From Acidobacteriaceae bacterium (GTDB lineage: Bacteria > Acidobacteriota > Terriglobia > Bryobacterales > Bryobacteraceae), in NCBI GenBank assembly GCA_020247055.1, contig JADCJL010000097.1:1-64000 (forward strand): a DNA stretch of 64,000 nt, given 5' to 3'. The notes beneath the pieces are model-generated. The model ran no database searches. It had not been told where the DNA came from and saw only the letters and a program-made list of their open reading frames with translations. The position numbers and the translations under genes are program-made. Shown piece after piece: positions 18,250 to 27,200 of this stretch (within the stretch, counting starts at the first letter, position 1; every line of letters begins with the position of its first letter).

Positions 18250-19668
18250 ATGCCCCATCTCCAAGCCGGCACCGGCCGTAGCGACATCACCCCCGCGCCG
18301 GGGACGCCCCAAGGCATCTGGGGCGCGCAACTGCATCAGCGCGGCGCCGGCGCCGACATGCCGCTCTACGCCACGGCCCTCGCCCTCTCCGACGGCGCCA
18401 CCACCGCGCTGCTGATCGACGTCGACGTCATCGGCTTCAACGAAGAGTGGGCCACCCGCGTCACCACCGCCGTCGCCGAACTCACCGGCCTACCCGCCGC
18501 CGCCATCCGCGTGGCCGCCTCGCACACCCACTCCGGACCCAAAACGCTTCGCCTCGAAGTCGTCTCCGAAGGCCTCGACATGGGCCTCGAATACCTTGAA
18601 ACCCTGCCCCGCCGCATCGCCGGCGCCGGCTGGCAGGCGCTGCGCAATCTGCGCCCCGTGCGCGTGGCGGCCGGCGAAGGCGCCTGCGCCATCAACGTCA
18701 ACCGGCGGCTCACCCTCGACAACGGCCGCGTCGTCGTCGGCCGCAACTGGCAGGCCCCCGTCGACCGCACCGTGCGCGTCATCCGCTTCGACGACCTCGA
18801 CGAGCAACCCGTCGCCGTCATCGTCCACTACGCCTGCCACCCCACCATCATGGCCTGGGAGAACGAATGGTTCACGCCCGACTTCCCCGGCGTCGTCCGC
18901 GAGGTCGTCGAACGCGACCTCGGCGGCCACTGCCTGTTCCTGCAAGGGGCCGCCGGATCGGTCGGGCCCATCCTCGGCTTCACCGGCGACCGCGCCGTCT
19001 ACCGCCGCCTCGGCCGCATCCTGGGCCTCGAAGCCGCCAAGGTCGCGCTGTCCATCGACACCCGCCGCCGTACCGAACGCTTCACCGGCGTCATGGAATC
19101 CGGAGCGCCCATCGCCCTCTACGACGAGGTACCCGCCCCGGACACTCCCGTCCCCTTCGCCATGCGCTCCCGCACCCTGCGCCTACCCGCCAACGAGTTC
19201 CCACCCCACGCCGCACTCGTCGAAGCGGTCGCCCAACTCCGCACCGCGCTCGACGCCGCCCGTGCCACCGGCGTCGGTATCCGCGAAGCCACCGCCGCCC
19301 TCACGCGCGCCACCATGAAAGAAGAGCGCGCCCGCATGGTGCGCGGCCAAGCCTTCGTCGAACGCCAATTGCAGGTCCTCCGCCTCGGCGACATCGTCCT
19401 TGTCTCCATGCAGGACGAGCCGTTCGGCGAGATCGGCGAGCGAATCGTCGCCGGCAGCCCGTTTCGCCACACGCTCGTCTCGGGCTACTCCAACGGCACC
19501 TTCGGCTACATGCCCACCCGCGCCGCCTTCGCCGAAGGCGGCTACGAGGTCGACACGGCGCTCTACGGCCCTGCCACCGAAGACCTCGTCGTCGAAGCGG
19601 CCCTGGCCCTGCTAGGAGAGCTCGACCCGCCCGGCGTAGCGTCGCGCCAGCACACTGCAAACGAATAG
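18250..19668 (+). CDS. Neutral/alkaline ceramidase N-domain-like hydrolase
   Basis: 472 residues resembling the N-terminal catalytic domain of neutral ceramidases, a family very common in Acidobacteria and Planctomycetes with mostly unknown substrates. Seen: AGTGRSDITPAPG at the N-terminus, zinc-type motif SHTHSGP (about residue 96), VHYACHPTIM, and LQGAAGSVGP (about 237) at the place of the nucleophile loop. No signal peptide is visible, unlike secreted ceramidases, so it may be cytoplasmic. Its 3' end overlaps the convergent symporter gene by 57 bases. Confidence 0.8.
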   Translation: MPHLQAGTGRSDITPAPGTPQGIWGAQLHQRGAGADMPLYATALALSDGATTALLIDVDVIGFNEEWATRVTTAVAELTGLPAAAIRVAASHTHSGPKTLRLEVVSEGLDMGLEYLETLPRRIAGAGWQALRNLRPVRVAAGEGACAINVNRRLTLDNGRVVVGRNWQAPVDRTVRVIRFDDLDEQPVAVIVHYACHPTIMAWENEWFTPDFPGVVREVVERDLGGHCLFLQGAAGSVGPILGFTGDRAVYRRLGRILGLEAAKVALSIDTRRRTERFTGVMESGAPIALYDEVPAPDTPVPFAMRSRTLRLPANEFPPHAALVEAVAQLRTALDAARATGVGIREATAALTRATMKEERARMVRGQAFVERQLQVLRLGDIVLVSMQDEPFGEIGERIVAGSPFRHTLVSGYSNGTFGYMPTRAAFAEGGYEVDTALYGPATEDLVVEAALALLGELDPPGVASRQHTANE

Positions 19669-20574
19669 CTGAATCTGGTGGTAAACGATGATCGGCAGCA
19701 GGATCGGCCCCAGACTCGCCGAGCCGGCAAAGATCAACTTCGCCATCGGCGCGCCCGACGCCAGCGTCTTCTTCGATCCGCACAGCACGGCGACAATCTC
19801 ATCGGGAACGTTAAAGCGCAGCACCCGCGCCAGCGTGGTGGTCAGCGCCAGTACGAAAGCCAGCAGCGCCGAAGTCGCCAGCATCGTCAGCGCCAGAACG
19901 CCCGGGCCATAGGTGGTCCACAGCCCCGCGTTCACCGAATCCGAAAATGCGGCAAACACCAGCAGCAGGATGATGCACTTGTCCGAGATCGCCGTGTACT
20001 TCTTGTAACGGCCGAAAAACTTGCCGGCGAACGGGCGCAGCAGTTGCCCGAGCGCAAACGGCAGCAGCAGCAGCGTGGCGACCTTCGTCACCGTCTGGCC
20101 CAGCGGCGGCGCCTGCCCCGTCGTCTGCGCCACCAGGCTCACCAAGGCCGGCGTCACCACCACGCCCAACAGGCTCGATAGCGTGGCGTTGAAGATCGCG
20201 GCCGGAACGTTGCCGCGCGCTATGGCCGTCATCGCCACCGACGACGAAATCGTCGACGGCAGCGCACAGAGGTAGAAGAAACCCAGCAGCAGATCCGCCG
20301 GCAGCCACGGCCCGGCCACCGCCCGGAACGGCACAAACAAAAGCGGAAACAGCACAAACGTCGAAAGCTGCACCAGCAGATGCAGCCGCCAGTTCACCAG
20401 GCCCGTGCGCAGACTTTCCACTGACAGGTTCACCCCGTAAAGGAAAAAGATCGTGAAGATCCCATAGTCCGACAGCGTGTTGGCATGGATGGCGGCCGCC
20501 CAGTGCGGAAACAGGCTAGCCAGGGCGACCATGGCGAGGATGGCCCAGAGGAACCAGTCAGAGAGGATTTGCAT
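19612..20574 (-). CDS. Bile acid:sodium symporter family protein (SBF-like, YfeH type)
   Basis: 320-residue inner-membrane protein with about nine to ten hydrophobic segments, matching the SBF-like/YfeH group (FFLYGVNLSVESLRTG near the N-terminus; CGSKKTLASGAPMAKLIF in the later half, where the family's cross-over motif lies). Transported solute is unknown; family members move organic anions with sodium. The C-terminus is read antisense to the last 57 bases of the ceramidase-like gene. Its start lies only 13 bases from the divergent MFS gene start. Confidence 0.88.
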   Translation of the reverse strand: MQILSDWFLWAILAMVALASLFPHWAAAIHANTLSDYGIFTIFFLYGVNLSVESLRTGLVNWRLHLLVQLSTFVLFPLLFVPFRAVAGPWLPADLLLGFFYLCALPSTISSSVAMTAIARGNVPAAIFNATLSSLLGVVVTPALVSLVAQTTGQAPPLGQTVTKVATLLLLPFALGQLLRPFAGKFFGRYKKYTAISDKCIILLLVFAAFSDSVNAGLWTTYGPGVLALTMLATSALLAFVLALTTTLARVLRFNVPDEIVAVLCGSKKTLASGAPMAKLIFAGSASLGPILLPIIVYHQIQLFVCSVLARRYAGRVELS

Positions 20575-20587
20575 ATGATGAACGAAA

Positions 20588-21811
20588 GTGCAATTTTTGG
20601 CGCTGCTACGGCAGAACCCAAATTATCGCTCGCTCTGGGTGGGCCAGTTGGTGAGCGAAACGGGATACCATTTCAACTCCATCGCGGCGCTGTCCCTCTC
20701 GCTGCACCTTACCGGCTCCGGGTCCACCGTCGGAGCCGTCATGATTGCCAGGACGCTGCCCGCCATCCTCGTCGCGCCGGTCGCCGGCGTCTACCTCGAC
20801 CGCCTCGACCGGCGCCGCGTCATGCTCGCAAGCGAACTGTTCCGCGCGCTGATTGCGCTGAGCTTTCTCCTGCTCCTCCAGTGGCCCGTCACGGCGCTGC
20901 TCTACGGCTTGAGCGCGCTGCTGATGGTGGCGACGCCATTCTTCACCGCCGGCCGGTCCTCCATTCTCCCGGACCTCGCCACCGGCGAAGAGCTGCACAC
21001 GGCCAATGCCATGACGCAAACGACCTCGTGGCTGACGCTCTCTTTCGGCACCATGCTCGGCGGAGCCGCCGTCGCCGCCTTCGGCTACGGCCCGGCCTTC
21101 GTCTTTAACGCGAGTGCGTTTCTGTTCAGCGCCTGGTCGATTTCCCGGCTCGTTGGCTCGTTCCGCGTGGTGCGGGAGGCCGGGCAGCCCGACCATGGCG
21201 TCCGCGAGTTCCGGGAGGGTCTGCACCTGCTTTGGCGGACGCCGCTGCTGCTGGCGATCGCCCTGGCCGGGGTCGGCTGGGCCTCCGGCGGCGGGGCGGC
21301 GCAGATTCTGTTCACGCTGTTCGGCGAGGTGGTTTTCCGGGCGGGTCCGGCGGGGGTGGGCGTCATTTGGGGCTTCGCCGGGGTAGGCCTCGTGCTGGGG
21401 GGCTTTGTCGGTCTCCGCGCCGGCCGGGAGCTCAGCTTCGAACAGTACAAGTGGGCCATTGCCGCGTGTTTCTTCGTCATCGGCGGGGCCTACATGGCAT
21501 TCACCCAGATGGAGTCCATGGCGAGCGCCGTGTTCTTTATCACGCTGTCGCGCATCGCCATGGGTGCCAACAACGTGCTGAACCGAAGCATGCTGCTGCA
21601 TCACGTGCCCGAGGCCTACCGCGGGCGGGTTTTTGCCACGGTAGAGATGCTGATGAACGTCTCGATGATGGTGTCGATGACGGTGGCCGCGCTGGCCGTG
21701 GACCGGTATCCGATCCGGCTGGTAGGCCTGGTGGCCGGTGCGCTGACGGCGTTGACCGCCGTGCTGTGGACCTGGGCGAACCTGGCCGGGAAGCTGCGCG
21801 CCATGCGCTGA
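20588..21811 (+). CDS. MFS transporter (EntS-like exporter group)
   Basis: 407 residues with about 12 membrane spans. It has the motif-A-like YLDRLDRRRVML between the second and third helices and LNRSMLLHHVPEAYRGRVFATVEM in the second half, as in the MFS_3/EntS exporters. Substrate cannot be read. Start is GTG 20588; upstream in-frame codons are stops, and ATG codons just upstream belong to another frame. The 13-base divergent gap means each gene's promoter must lie inside the other's coding region. The RiPP-related B2-like gene follows 67 bases downstream on the same strand, so a role in exporting that product is possible but unproven. Confidence 0.9.
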   Translation: MQFLALLRQNPNYRSLWVGQLVSETGYHFNSIAALSLSLHLTGSGSTVGAVMIARTLPAILVAPVAGVYLDRLDRRRVMLASELFRALIALSFLLLLQWPVTALLYGLSALLMVATPFFTAGRSSILPDLATGEELHTANAMTQTTSWLTLSFGTMLGGAAVAAFGYGPAFVFNASAFLFSAWSISRLVGSFRVVREAGQPDHGVREFREGLHLLWRTPLLLAIALAGVGWASGGGAAQILFTLFGEVVFRAGPAGVGVIWGFAGVGLVLGGFVGLRAGRELSFEQYKWAIAACFFVIGGAYMAFTQMESMASAVFFITLSRIAMGANNVLNRSMLLHHVPEAYRGRVFATVEMLMNVSMMVSMTVAALAVDRYPIRLVGLVAGALTALTAVLWTWANLAGKLRAMR

Positions 21812-21878
21812 GCCGGGTCGCCGAAACACTTCCCCCCGCTCCCCGCTCTATCCATCGCCCCCGGCCGCAGCCACGCCC

Positions 21879-22190
21879 ATGCGCAAACTCACCAAACTCC
21901 GGCAACTACCCACCGCCGACCTCCTCCTCGCCGCCGCCGCCATCCGCACCCTCCCCTTCGCCACCGTCTCCCGGCTCCAATGGCCCGCGCCTGCCCGGCG
22001 GCGAAACTCCCCGGCCGCCCGCGCCCTCCTCCGCGCCCACGGCGCCTCGGCCAACCTACGCCTCGGCGTCACCAAAACCGCAACCGGCCAACTCCAGGCC
22101 CACGCTTGGCTCGAGTGCCAGGGCCGCATCGTTCTCGGCGGCTTCTCCGCTCTCCGCCGCTACACCGCGCTCGCCGACTTCGAACCCTGA
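21879..22190 (+). CDS. Lasso-peptide B2-like (transglutaminase-fold) protein, catalytic Cys missing
   Basis: 103 residues resembling the leader protease (B2/McjB C-domain) of lasso-peptide pathways. The C-terminal half has the family signature LRLGVTKTATGQLQAHAWLE, with the likely catalytic His75, followed by GGFSALRRYTAL. Normal B2 proteins are about 140-150 residues and carry a CLxxALAL motif for the Cys nucleophile; here that part is NSPAARALLRAHG and the preceding ~30 residues are shortened. The only Cys is C80, after the His, so the protease is probably inactive or repurposed. Its 3' end overlaps the convergent unknown gene by 31 bases. Recognition comes from motif knowledge, not a search. 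Confidence 0.7.
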   Translation: MRKLTKLRQLPTADLLLAAAAIRTLPFATVSRLQWPAPARRRNSPAARALLRAHGASANLRLGVTKTATGQLQAHAWLECQGRIVLGGFSALRRYTALADFEP

Positions 22191-22675
22191 TCCGCCCCGC
22201 TCACCTCGCGCCGCACCACCAACCGCGACACCGCAAAGCCCTGCCCCGCAAAAAAGCGCAGCGACACCCCGTTGGCCTCCCAAATGCCCGCCGCCACCTC
22301 CTCCACCCCTTCCCCCGCCAACCGTTCCAACCCCGCCCCCATCCGCACCGGCCCGTCCGCCGCCGGAACTCCCCGCCGCCATCGCCGCAGCCGCGCCGCC
22401 CACCGCTTTCGCCAGCCCCCCGTCTGTTTGCCGCGTGAACGTATCCCCGGCGCGGCGAATCCGGAGCTCCGCCGACTCGAGGACCACCGCTCCGGCCCCG
22501 TCCCGCACCTCCGCCGCCGCCAGACTCACTACCTCCAGGGCTACCGTCCCGCTCGCCGAGCCATCGGCCAGCGGAATCCGGAAGCTAGACGCGAGGAACC
22601 CCCGCATAACGCCTGGCTCGCGCCCTGTACTACAAGCCGCGGGGTCCCCTCCCCGGCCGGCTGAACCGGATGCAT
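22160..22675 (-). pseudogene. Unknown protein in the RiPP locus, frame disrupted twice
   Basis: A strong Shine-Dalgarno (AGGAGGTGA) lies nine bases before ATG 22675, but this frame stops after 44 residues (22541). Protein-like, GC3-biased coding continues in a second frame (…SSFRIPLADGSASG…) from about 22607, then returns to the first frame for the last third (…GAGLERLAGEGVEEVAAGIW…) until the stop at 22160. Adding one base to the five-G run (22599-22603) and removing one from the six-G run (22416-22421) gives a continuous 171-residue protein. No family is recognised. Alternatives: sequence error, slippage-based phase variation, or an independent 44-residue peptide with an ALCGG motif. It follows the precursor gene on the same strand. 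Confidence 0.45.
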
Positions 22676-22702
22676 TGTAAGTCACCTCCTGCCGTCGCGC
22701 GC

Positions 22703-22879
22703 TTAGGGCGAGAAGTTGCCGAAAAAGCCCGCGGTTACATCGGCCAGATTTCCGTGTCGCGTAAGTTGCGGGCGAATGTAACTAATTCGCGGCGCCACAA
22801 ACGCGGCCCCGGGTTCCCGCGGCTCGCTCCCGGTGGTTGATGCCTCACCGGAAGTCAGTGTTTCAGAGAGTTGTTCCAA
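22703..22879 (-). CDS. Lasso-type RiPP precursor peptide (58 aa) with short, acid-free tail
   Basis: A 58-residue peptide starting at TTG 22879, nine bases after a perfect AGGAGG. Residues 34-51 fit the lasso leader pattern Y-x2-P-x-L-x3-G-x5-T-x-G exactly: Y34, P37, L39, G43, T49, G51. Thr49 is at the -2 position if cleavage is after Ala50, giving an eight-residue tail GFFGNFSP. Lasso cores need Asp or Glu at position 7-9 to close the ring, and none follows residue 47, so a classical lasso is not possible with this boundary. A B2-like protein, an unknown gene and a nucleotidyltransferase surround it. Leader recognition is direct from sequence; product type is open. Confidence 0.72.
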   Translation of the reverse strand: MEQLSETLTSGEASTTGSEPREPGAAFVAPRISYIRPQLTRHGNLADVTAGFFGNFSP

Positions 22880-22910
22880 TTGTTATCACCTCCTTTTTGC
22901 AACTGCTCAC

Positions 22911-22939
22911 ATACTAACGGGATCTTTTGTTTCTGTAAA
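22911..22939 (-). promoter_or_regulatory. Sigma70-type promoter for the RiPP precursor gene
   Basis: On the minus strand TTTACA (complement of 22934-22939) is separated by exactly 17 bases from TAGTAT (complement of 22911-22916). This fits a -35/-10 pair with 5/6 and 4/6 consensus matches. Transcription would start near 22904, about 25 bases before the TTG start, with the AGGAGG (complement of 22889-22894) in between. The surrounding ~150 bases are clearly richer in A+T than the rest of the window. Confidence 0.55.
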
Positions 22940-23044
22940 GAACTAATTTCCAGAAAGCTCTCCGCGCCCGCTTCGAATACATCGAGCAGTCAAATCGGGA
23001 AACAGTCCGAACTTATAAAAGAGGCTGGACAGGACAGGGATCTC

Positions 23045-24256
23045 ATGTTACTTTCGGCTGTGTCAGGTTGGTCTCTGCCCTCGCTTGGCCGCTGCGATCC
23101 TACCCTGCGGCTGCTCCTCGCCTGCGCCCGGCCGCCGGGTGCCCCGGTTCCCTTGGCCGAACTGTGCAGATCTCCCGTTGACTGGCCGCAACTCCCCGCC
23201 CTCGCCGCCCGTCACGGGCTCGTGCCCCTCGTCTCCGGCGCCCTCGCCGGGCAACCCGCCGTACCCGAACCGGTCCACCGCCAACTGGCCGCCGGCGCCA
23301 TCTCCGGCTCGGCCCGCATCCTCCTGCTCGCCGCCCATCTCCACGAACTGCTCGCCGTCCTCTCCCACGCCGGCATCGCCGTCTTCGTCCATAAAGGACT
23401 CGCCATCGGCGCCATGGCCTACGGCGATATCCTGCTCCGCCACGCCGGCGACCTCGATCTTGTCATCCGCCCGGCCGACCTGCCCCGCGCCCGCCTACTG
23501 CTTGAAAACCTCGGCTACGCCGCCAAGGCCGCCGCGCCCCGCCCCGGCGGCTATCACCTCGGCTTCCGCCGCGCATCCTCCGGCGTAACCGTCGAACTGC
23601 ACTGGGCGTTTACGAGCGCGCGCTGGCCTTTCCCGCTCAGCCAGGCCAGCCTGTGGTCTTCGCTCACGACGGTCCCGGTCGCGGGCCATCCCGCCCCGTG
23701 CCTCGTTCCGGCGATGGCCGTTCTCGCCCTCTGTGCGCACGGGACGAAGGAGGCCTGGGCCCGGCTGGGGTTGCTCGCCGACCTTGCCGCCCTCCTCACG
23801 CGGTATCCCGATCTGCCCTGGGAAGCGATTCTGGCCTGCGCGCGGCGAATGCGGCGGGAGCAGGCGGTGTTACTCGGTTTCGCGCTCGCCGCCGTCTGTC
23901 TCGGCCTCGTGCTCCCCCCGGAACTCACCCGCCGGATGGGGCAGTTCCCGCGACTGCCCAAGCTCTGCCGTCAAGTCATCCGCAGCTACGAGACCGGACA
24001 ACCAATCTCCGGCCTGAGTTTCCATTGTTTCCTCTGGCGGGTGATGGAAACAGGCCATGATCGCCGGGTCTACTGGGCCGCCACCGGGCCGGTGCTCGCC
24101 CGCAAGCTGATCGACTGGATGCGGCCCACCGAGGCCGATCGCCCTCCGGTGCGCGCACTCCGATGGCTACCCTATGTGCAACGGCCGGTGCGCATCGTCC
24201 GTGCCTGCGGTGGCCCCTGGCTCGCCCTCCGGCTCGCCCTCCGCCGCCTCGGTTAG
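23045..24256 (+). CDS. Nucleotidyltransferase family protein (NTP_transf_5-like)
   Basis: 403-residue protein of the PF14907-type nucleotidyltransferase group, which often accompanies lasso-peptide B1/B2 genes. The core is visible as VFVHKGLAI (Lys117-Gly118) and HAGDLDLVIRPADL (Asp136, Asp138), followed by VELHWAF near residue 190. Its reaction in such clusters is unknown; modification of the peptide is presumed. The start ATG 23045 is chosen over the open frame back to 22871 because an AGGGA Shine-Dalgarno precedes it and the upstream reading is low-complexity and antisense to the precursor. Its stop overlaps the convergent sensor-kinase stop. Confidence 0.8.
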   Translation: MLLSAVSGWSLPSLGRCDPTLRLLLACARPPGAPVPLAELCRSPVDWPQLPALAARHGLVPLVSGALAGQPAVPEPVHRQLAAGAISGSARILLLAAHLHELLAVLSHAGIAVFVHKGLAIGAMAYGDILLRHAGDLDLVIRPADLPRARLLLENLGYAAKAAAPRPGGYHLGFRRASSGVTVELHWAFTSARWPFPLSQASLWSSLTTVPVAGHPAPCLVPAMAVLALCAHGTKEAWARLGLLADLAALLTRYPDLPWEAILACARRMRREQAVLLGFALAAVCLGLVLPPELTRRMGQFPRLPKLCRQVIRSYETGQPISGLSFHCFLWRVMETGHDRRVYWAATGPVLARKLIDWMRPTEADRPPVRALRWLPYVQRPVRIVRACGGPWLALRLALRRLG

Positions 24257-27200
24257 CGGGTAGCTGCCGATTGACAGTGCTCCCGGACAACCTCCCGCAG
24301 CCGCTCGAGCAGCACCGGCTTCGTCATGTGCCCGCGCATGCCCGCCGCCAGACACTTCGCCCGGTCCGCTTCCATGGCGTGCGCCGTCAGCGCGACGATG
24401 GGCGGCGCCCCCGCCCCCAGCTTTTCGAGGATCTGGCGCGTCGCCCCGTACCCGTCCAGCACCGGCATCTGGCAATCCATCAACACGAGGTCGAAGCGTT
24501 CGCGCTCGCACGCTTCGACGGCCTCCTGGCCGTTCTGCGCTACTGTGGCGTCAATGCCGAGCTTCTTCAGCAGCCCCAGCACCACCTTCTGATTCGTGCG
24601 GTTATCCTCCGCCACCAGCACCCGAATCCCCTCCGGCGGCGCCTCGTCGGCACGGCCAGCCTCCTCGGCCGGAGCCGTGGCAGGCAGCAGCGGCAGCCTC
24701 ACCGTAAACGTCGAACCCTTCCCGGGCACGCTCGTGCAGACGATCGTTCCCCCCATCGCCTCAGCCAGGCGGCGGCAAATCGCCAGTCCCAGGCCCGTTC
24801 CTCCGTACAGCCGCGTGGTCGACGAATCCACCTGCACGAAGTTCTCAAACAGCAGCGGCAACTTATCGGCGGGAATCCCGATTCCGCTGTCCTCCACGGC
24901 CAGTTCCACCGCCGTCTCCTGCCAGTCTACCCGCAACTCCACCCACCCGGCCGGAGTGAATTTGATCGCATTGCTCAGCAGGTTCAGCACAATCTGGCGA
25001 ATCCGCGCCGGGTCGCCCTCTATCCAGTGCACCACGTTCCCGCGCGAGTTCTGCGTCAGCGTCAGACGTTTCTTGTCCGCCATCGGCTTGACCACCTGCA
25101 ACAGATCGGCCATCAGCCGCGGCAGGTTTGTCGGAATTCGTTCAATCTGCAGGCGCCCGGAGTCGATCTTCGACAGGTCCAGAATGTCATTGACAACCTC
25201 GAGCAACGACTCGCCGGAGGTCCGCAGCGTCGTCAACATCTCCTGCTGCGCCTCATCCAACCTCGTCCCCGCCAGCAGCTCCGCCAGACCCAGCACCCCG
25301 TTCATGGGCGTGCGCAACTCATGGCTCATCGTTGCCAGAAACTCCGACTTCACCGCCGCCGCCGACTCGGCCGCTGCTTTGGCCGCCTCCAGCTCCCGCG
25401 TCCGCTCCGCTACATGCGCCTCCAGCTCCGCCGTCCGCAGAGCGGTCTGCCGACTCCGGTTCCGCATCCGCAGCGCCATCAGGCTGATCATCAACAACCC
25501 GCAGAGAACGCCAAACCAGGTCGTCTGGTAGAGCCGCGGCGGAATGCTCCACGCCAGCGTAGTCTCCCGCCGCCCCGCTCCGTCCGCCCACGCACTCCGC
25601 AGCCGGAAACGGTAATCCCCCGGCGCCAAATTGCTGTACTGAATCGACCGGCGCGTTCCGGCCGGCTGCCAGCCCGGATCAATCCCCTCGAGCCAGTACT
25701 CGACGCTAACCGGGCGCGGACTCGATATCGAAAACGCGTCAAAGGCAATCTCAATCTGGCTCACCCCGGCCGGCAGCTTCGCCAGACCGGCCAGGGGAAC
25801 CTCCTGCCCCGCCGCCGTGAGCGAGGTCAGCAACAGCGTCGGTCCGAACGCGGGCGCCGTAATCTGCCGCGGATCAATCGCCATCGCCCCTTCGAGCGAG
25901 GCAAACAGAATTCGCCCCTCGGCCAGCGCCGCCCCGCTCTGGCCCTGCGACATCCCAAAGTTCAGGTTCTTCAGCCCGTCAGCGTGGGTCAGCCGCAGTT
26001 CGGCATCTCGCGCTCCGGCCAGCCACCGCGCCGACTCAATGCGAACAATCCCCCGCCGCGTACCGATCCACAACCTCCCATCGCCATCCCCGATCAGCGA
26101 GAAGATCCGGTCCTCCGGCAGACCCCGGCGGCTCCACTCCCCCTGTCCCGGATGCCACGCCAACAAACCCCGGTCCGTACCCACCCAGAGCACCCCGGTC
26201 GCCCCCTCCCAGTGCAAGGTCAAAATTTGCTCGTCCGCATGCCGTCCCGGCACCGGTAGCGCCTTCTCCTCCCGTCCCGAAAACGCCCATAACCGCTCCC
26301 GGTCCGAACCCCACAGCACCCCGCCCGGCCCCACGGCCAGCAACGCAACATTCCCCCTCGCACTCAACTGCCGCCCTCCCCCCGGCTCCCGCAGCGATCC
26401 CTGTTCGTAAAGCCCTGAACGGCGCGCCACCAGCACGCGCCGCCGCGGCCCGTCCACCCACCAACCCGTCCGCGCGCCCAACGTCCCGGCCGCCGCGTCT
26501 GGAATCGCCACCAGCCGGTCCCCCTCGAGCCGATAGCTGTCGGCTCCATCTCCCGCCAACAGCACCCCCGTCGCCGGGTCCTCTCCCATCTGCGTCACCG
26601 GACCCGCCGCCAGCACCGGACGTTCCGGCCCGCCTTGTCCCCAGCGGGTCAACCCTCGGTTCCGCGAATACATCCACACACTGCCCCGCGCATCCCGGTA
26701 CAGCGCACTCACCGCATCCGCCGTCTCGTCGCCCTTCTCGAACTCCGGCGACACCGGCGAATCCCGCAACCGGAACAGATCTCCCGTCAGCGTGCCGATC
26801 CACAGCGCCCCTTCCCGGTCCTCGAGCAAGGCCGTCACGATCGCGTTCTCAAAGCTCGCCGGCAGCCGCACCAGCTCAATCTGCCCCCCGCGCAGTCTGC
26901 CCACGCTTCCCCGTCCGCCAATCCAAACCACCCCGCGACGATCCTCCACCAGTGCATCCGCCCCGCTCTCGCCCCGTAGCGCTCCCGGCAGCGCCCACTC
27001 CTGGCTCACTCCTCCGCGCCAGCTCCACAGCCCGTCCGCCGTCCGCACCCAGACTGTCCCTTTGCCGCCCACCTGCAACCGGCGCGGCGTCCCTACCCGA
27101 AACTGGCCCGCTCGCCGTCGCGCCCCTCCCGCCTCCCACTGATCTAACTCTCCCGACCCCCTCACCGTCCATAGCGTCCCGTCGGCCGCAAACGCCGCCG

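Noticed and set aside
22871-23044. N-terminal extension of the nucleotidyltransferase from TTG 22871
   Set aside because: It would read antisense through the RiPP precursor start and its promoter, has unusual Cys/Phe-rich composition, and a good Shine-Dalgarno precedes ATG 23045.
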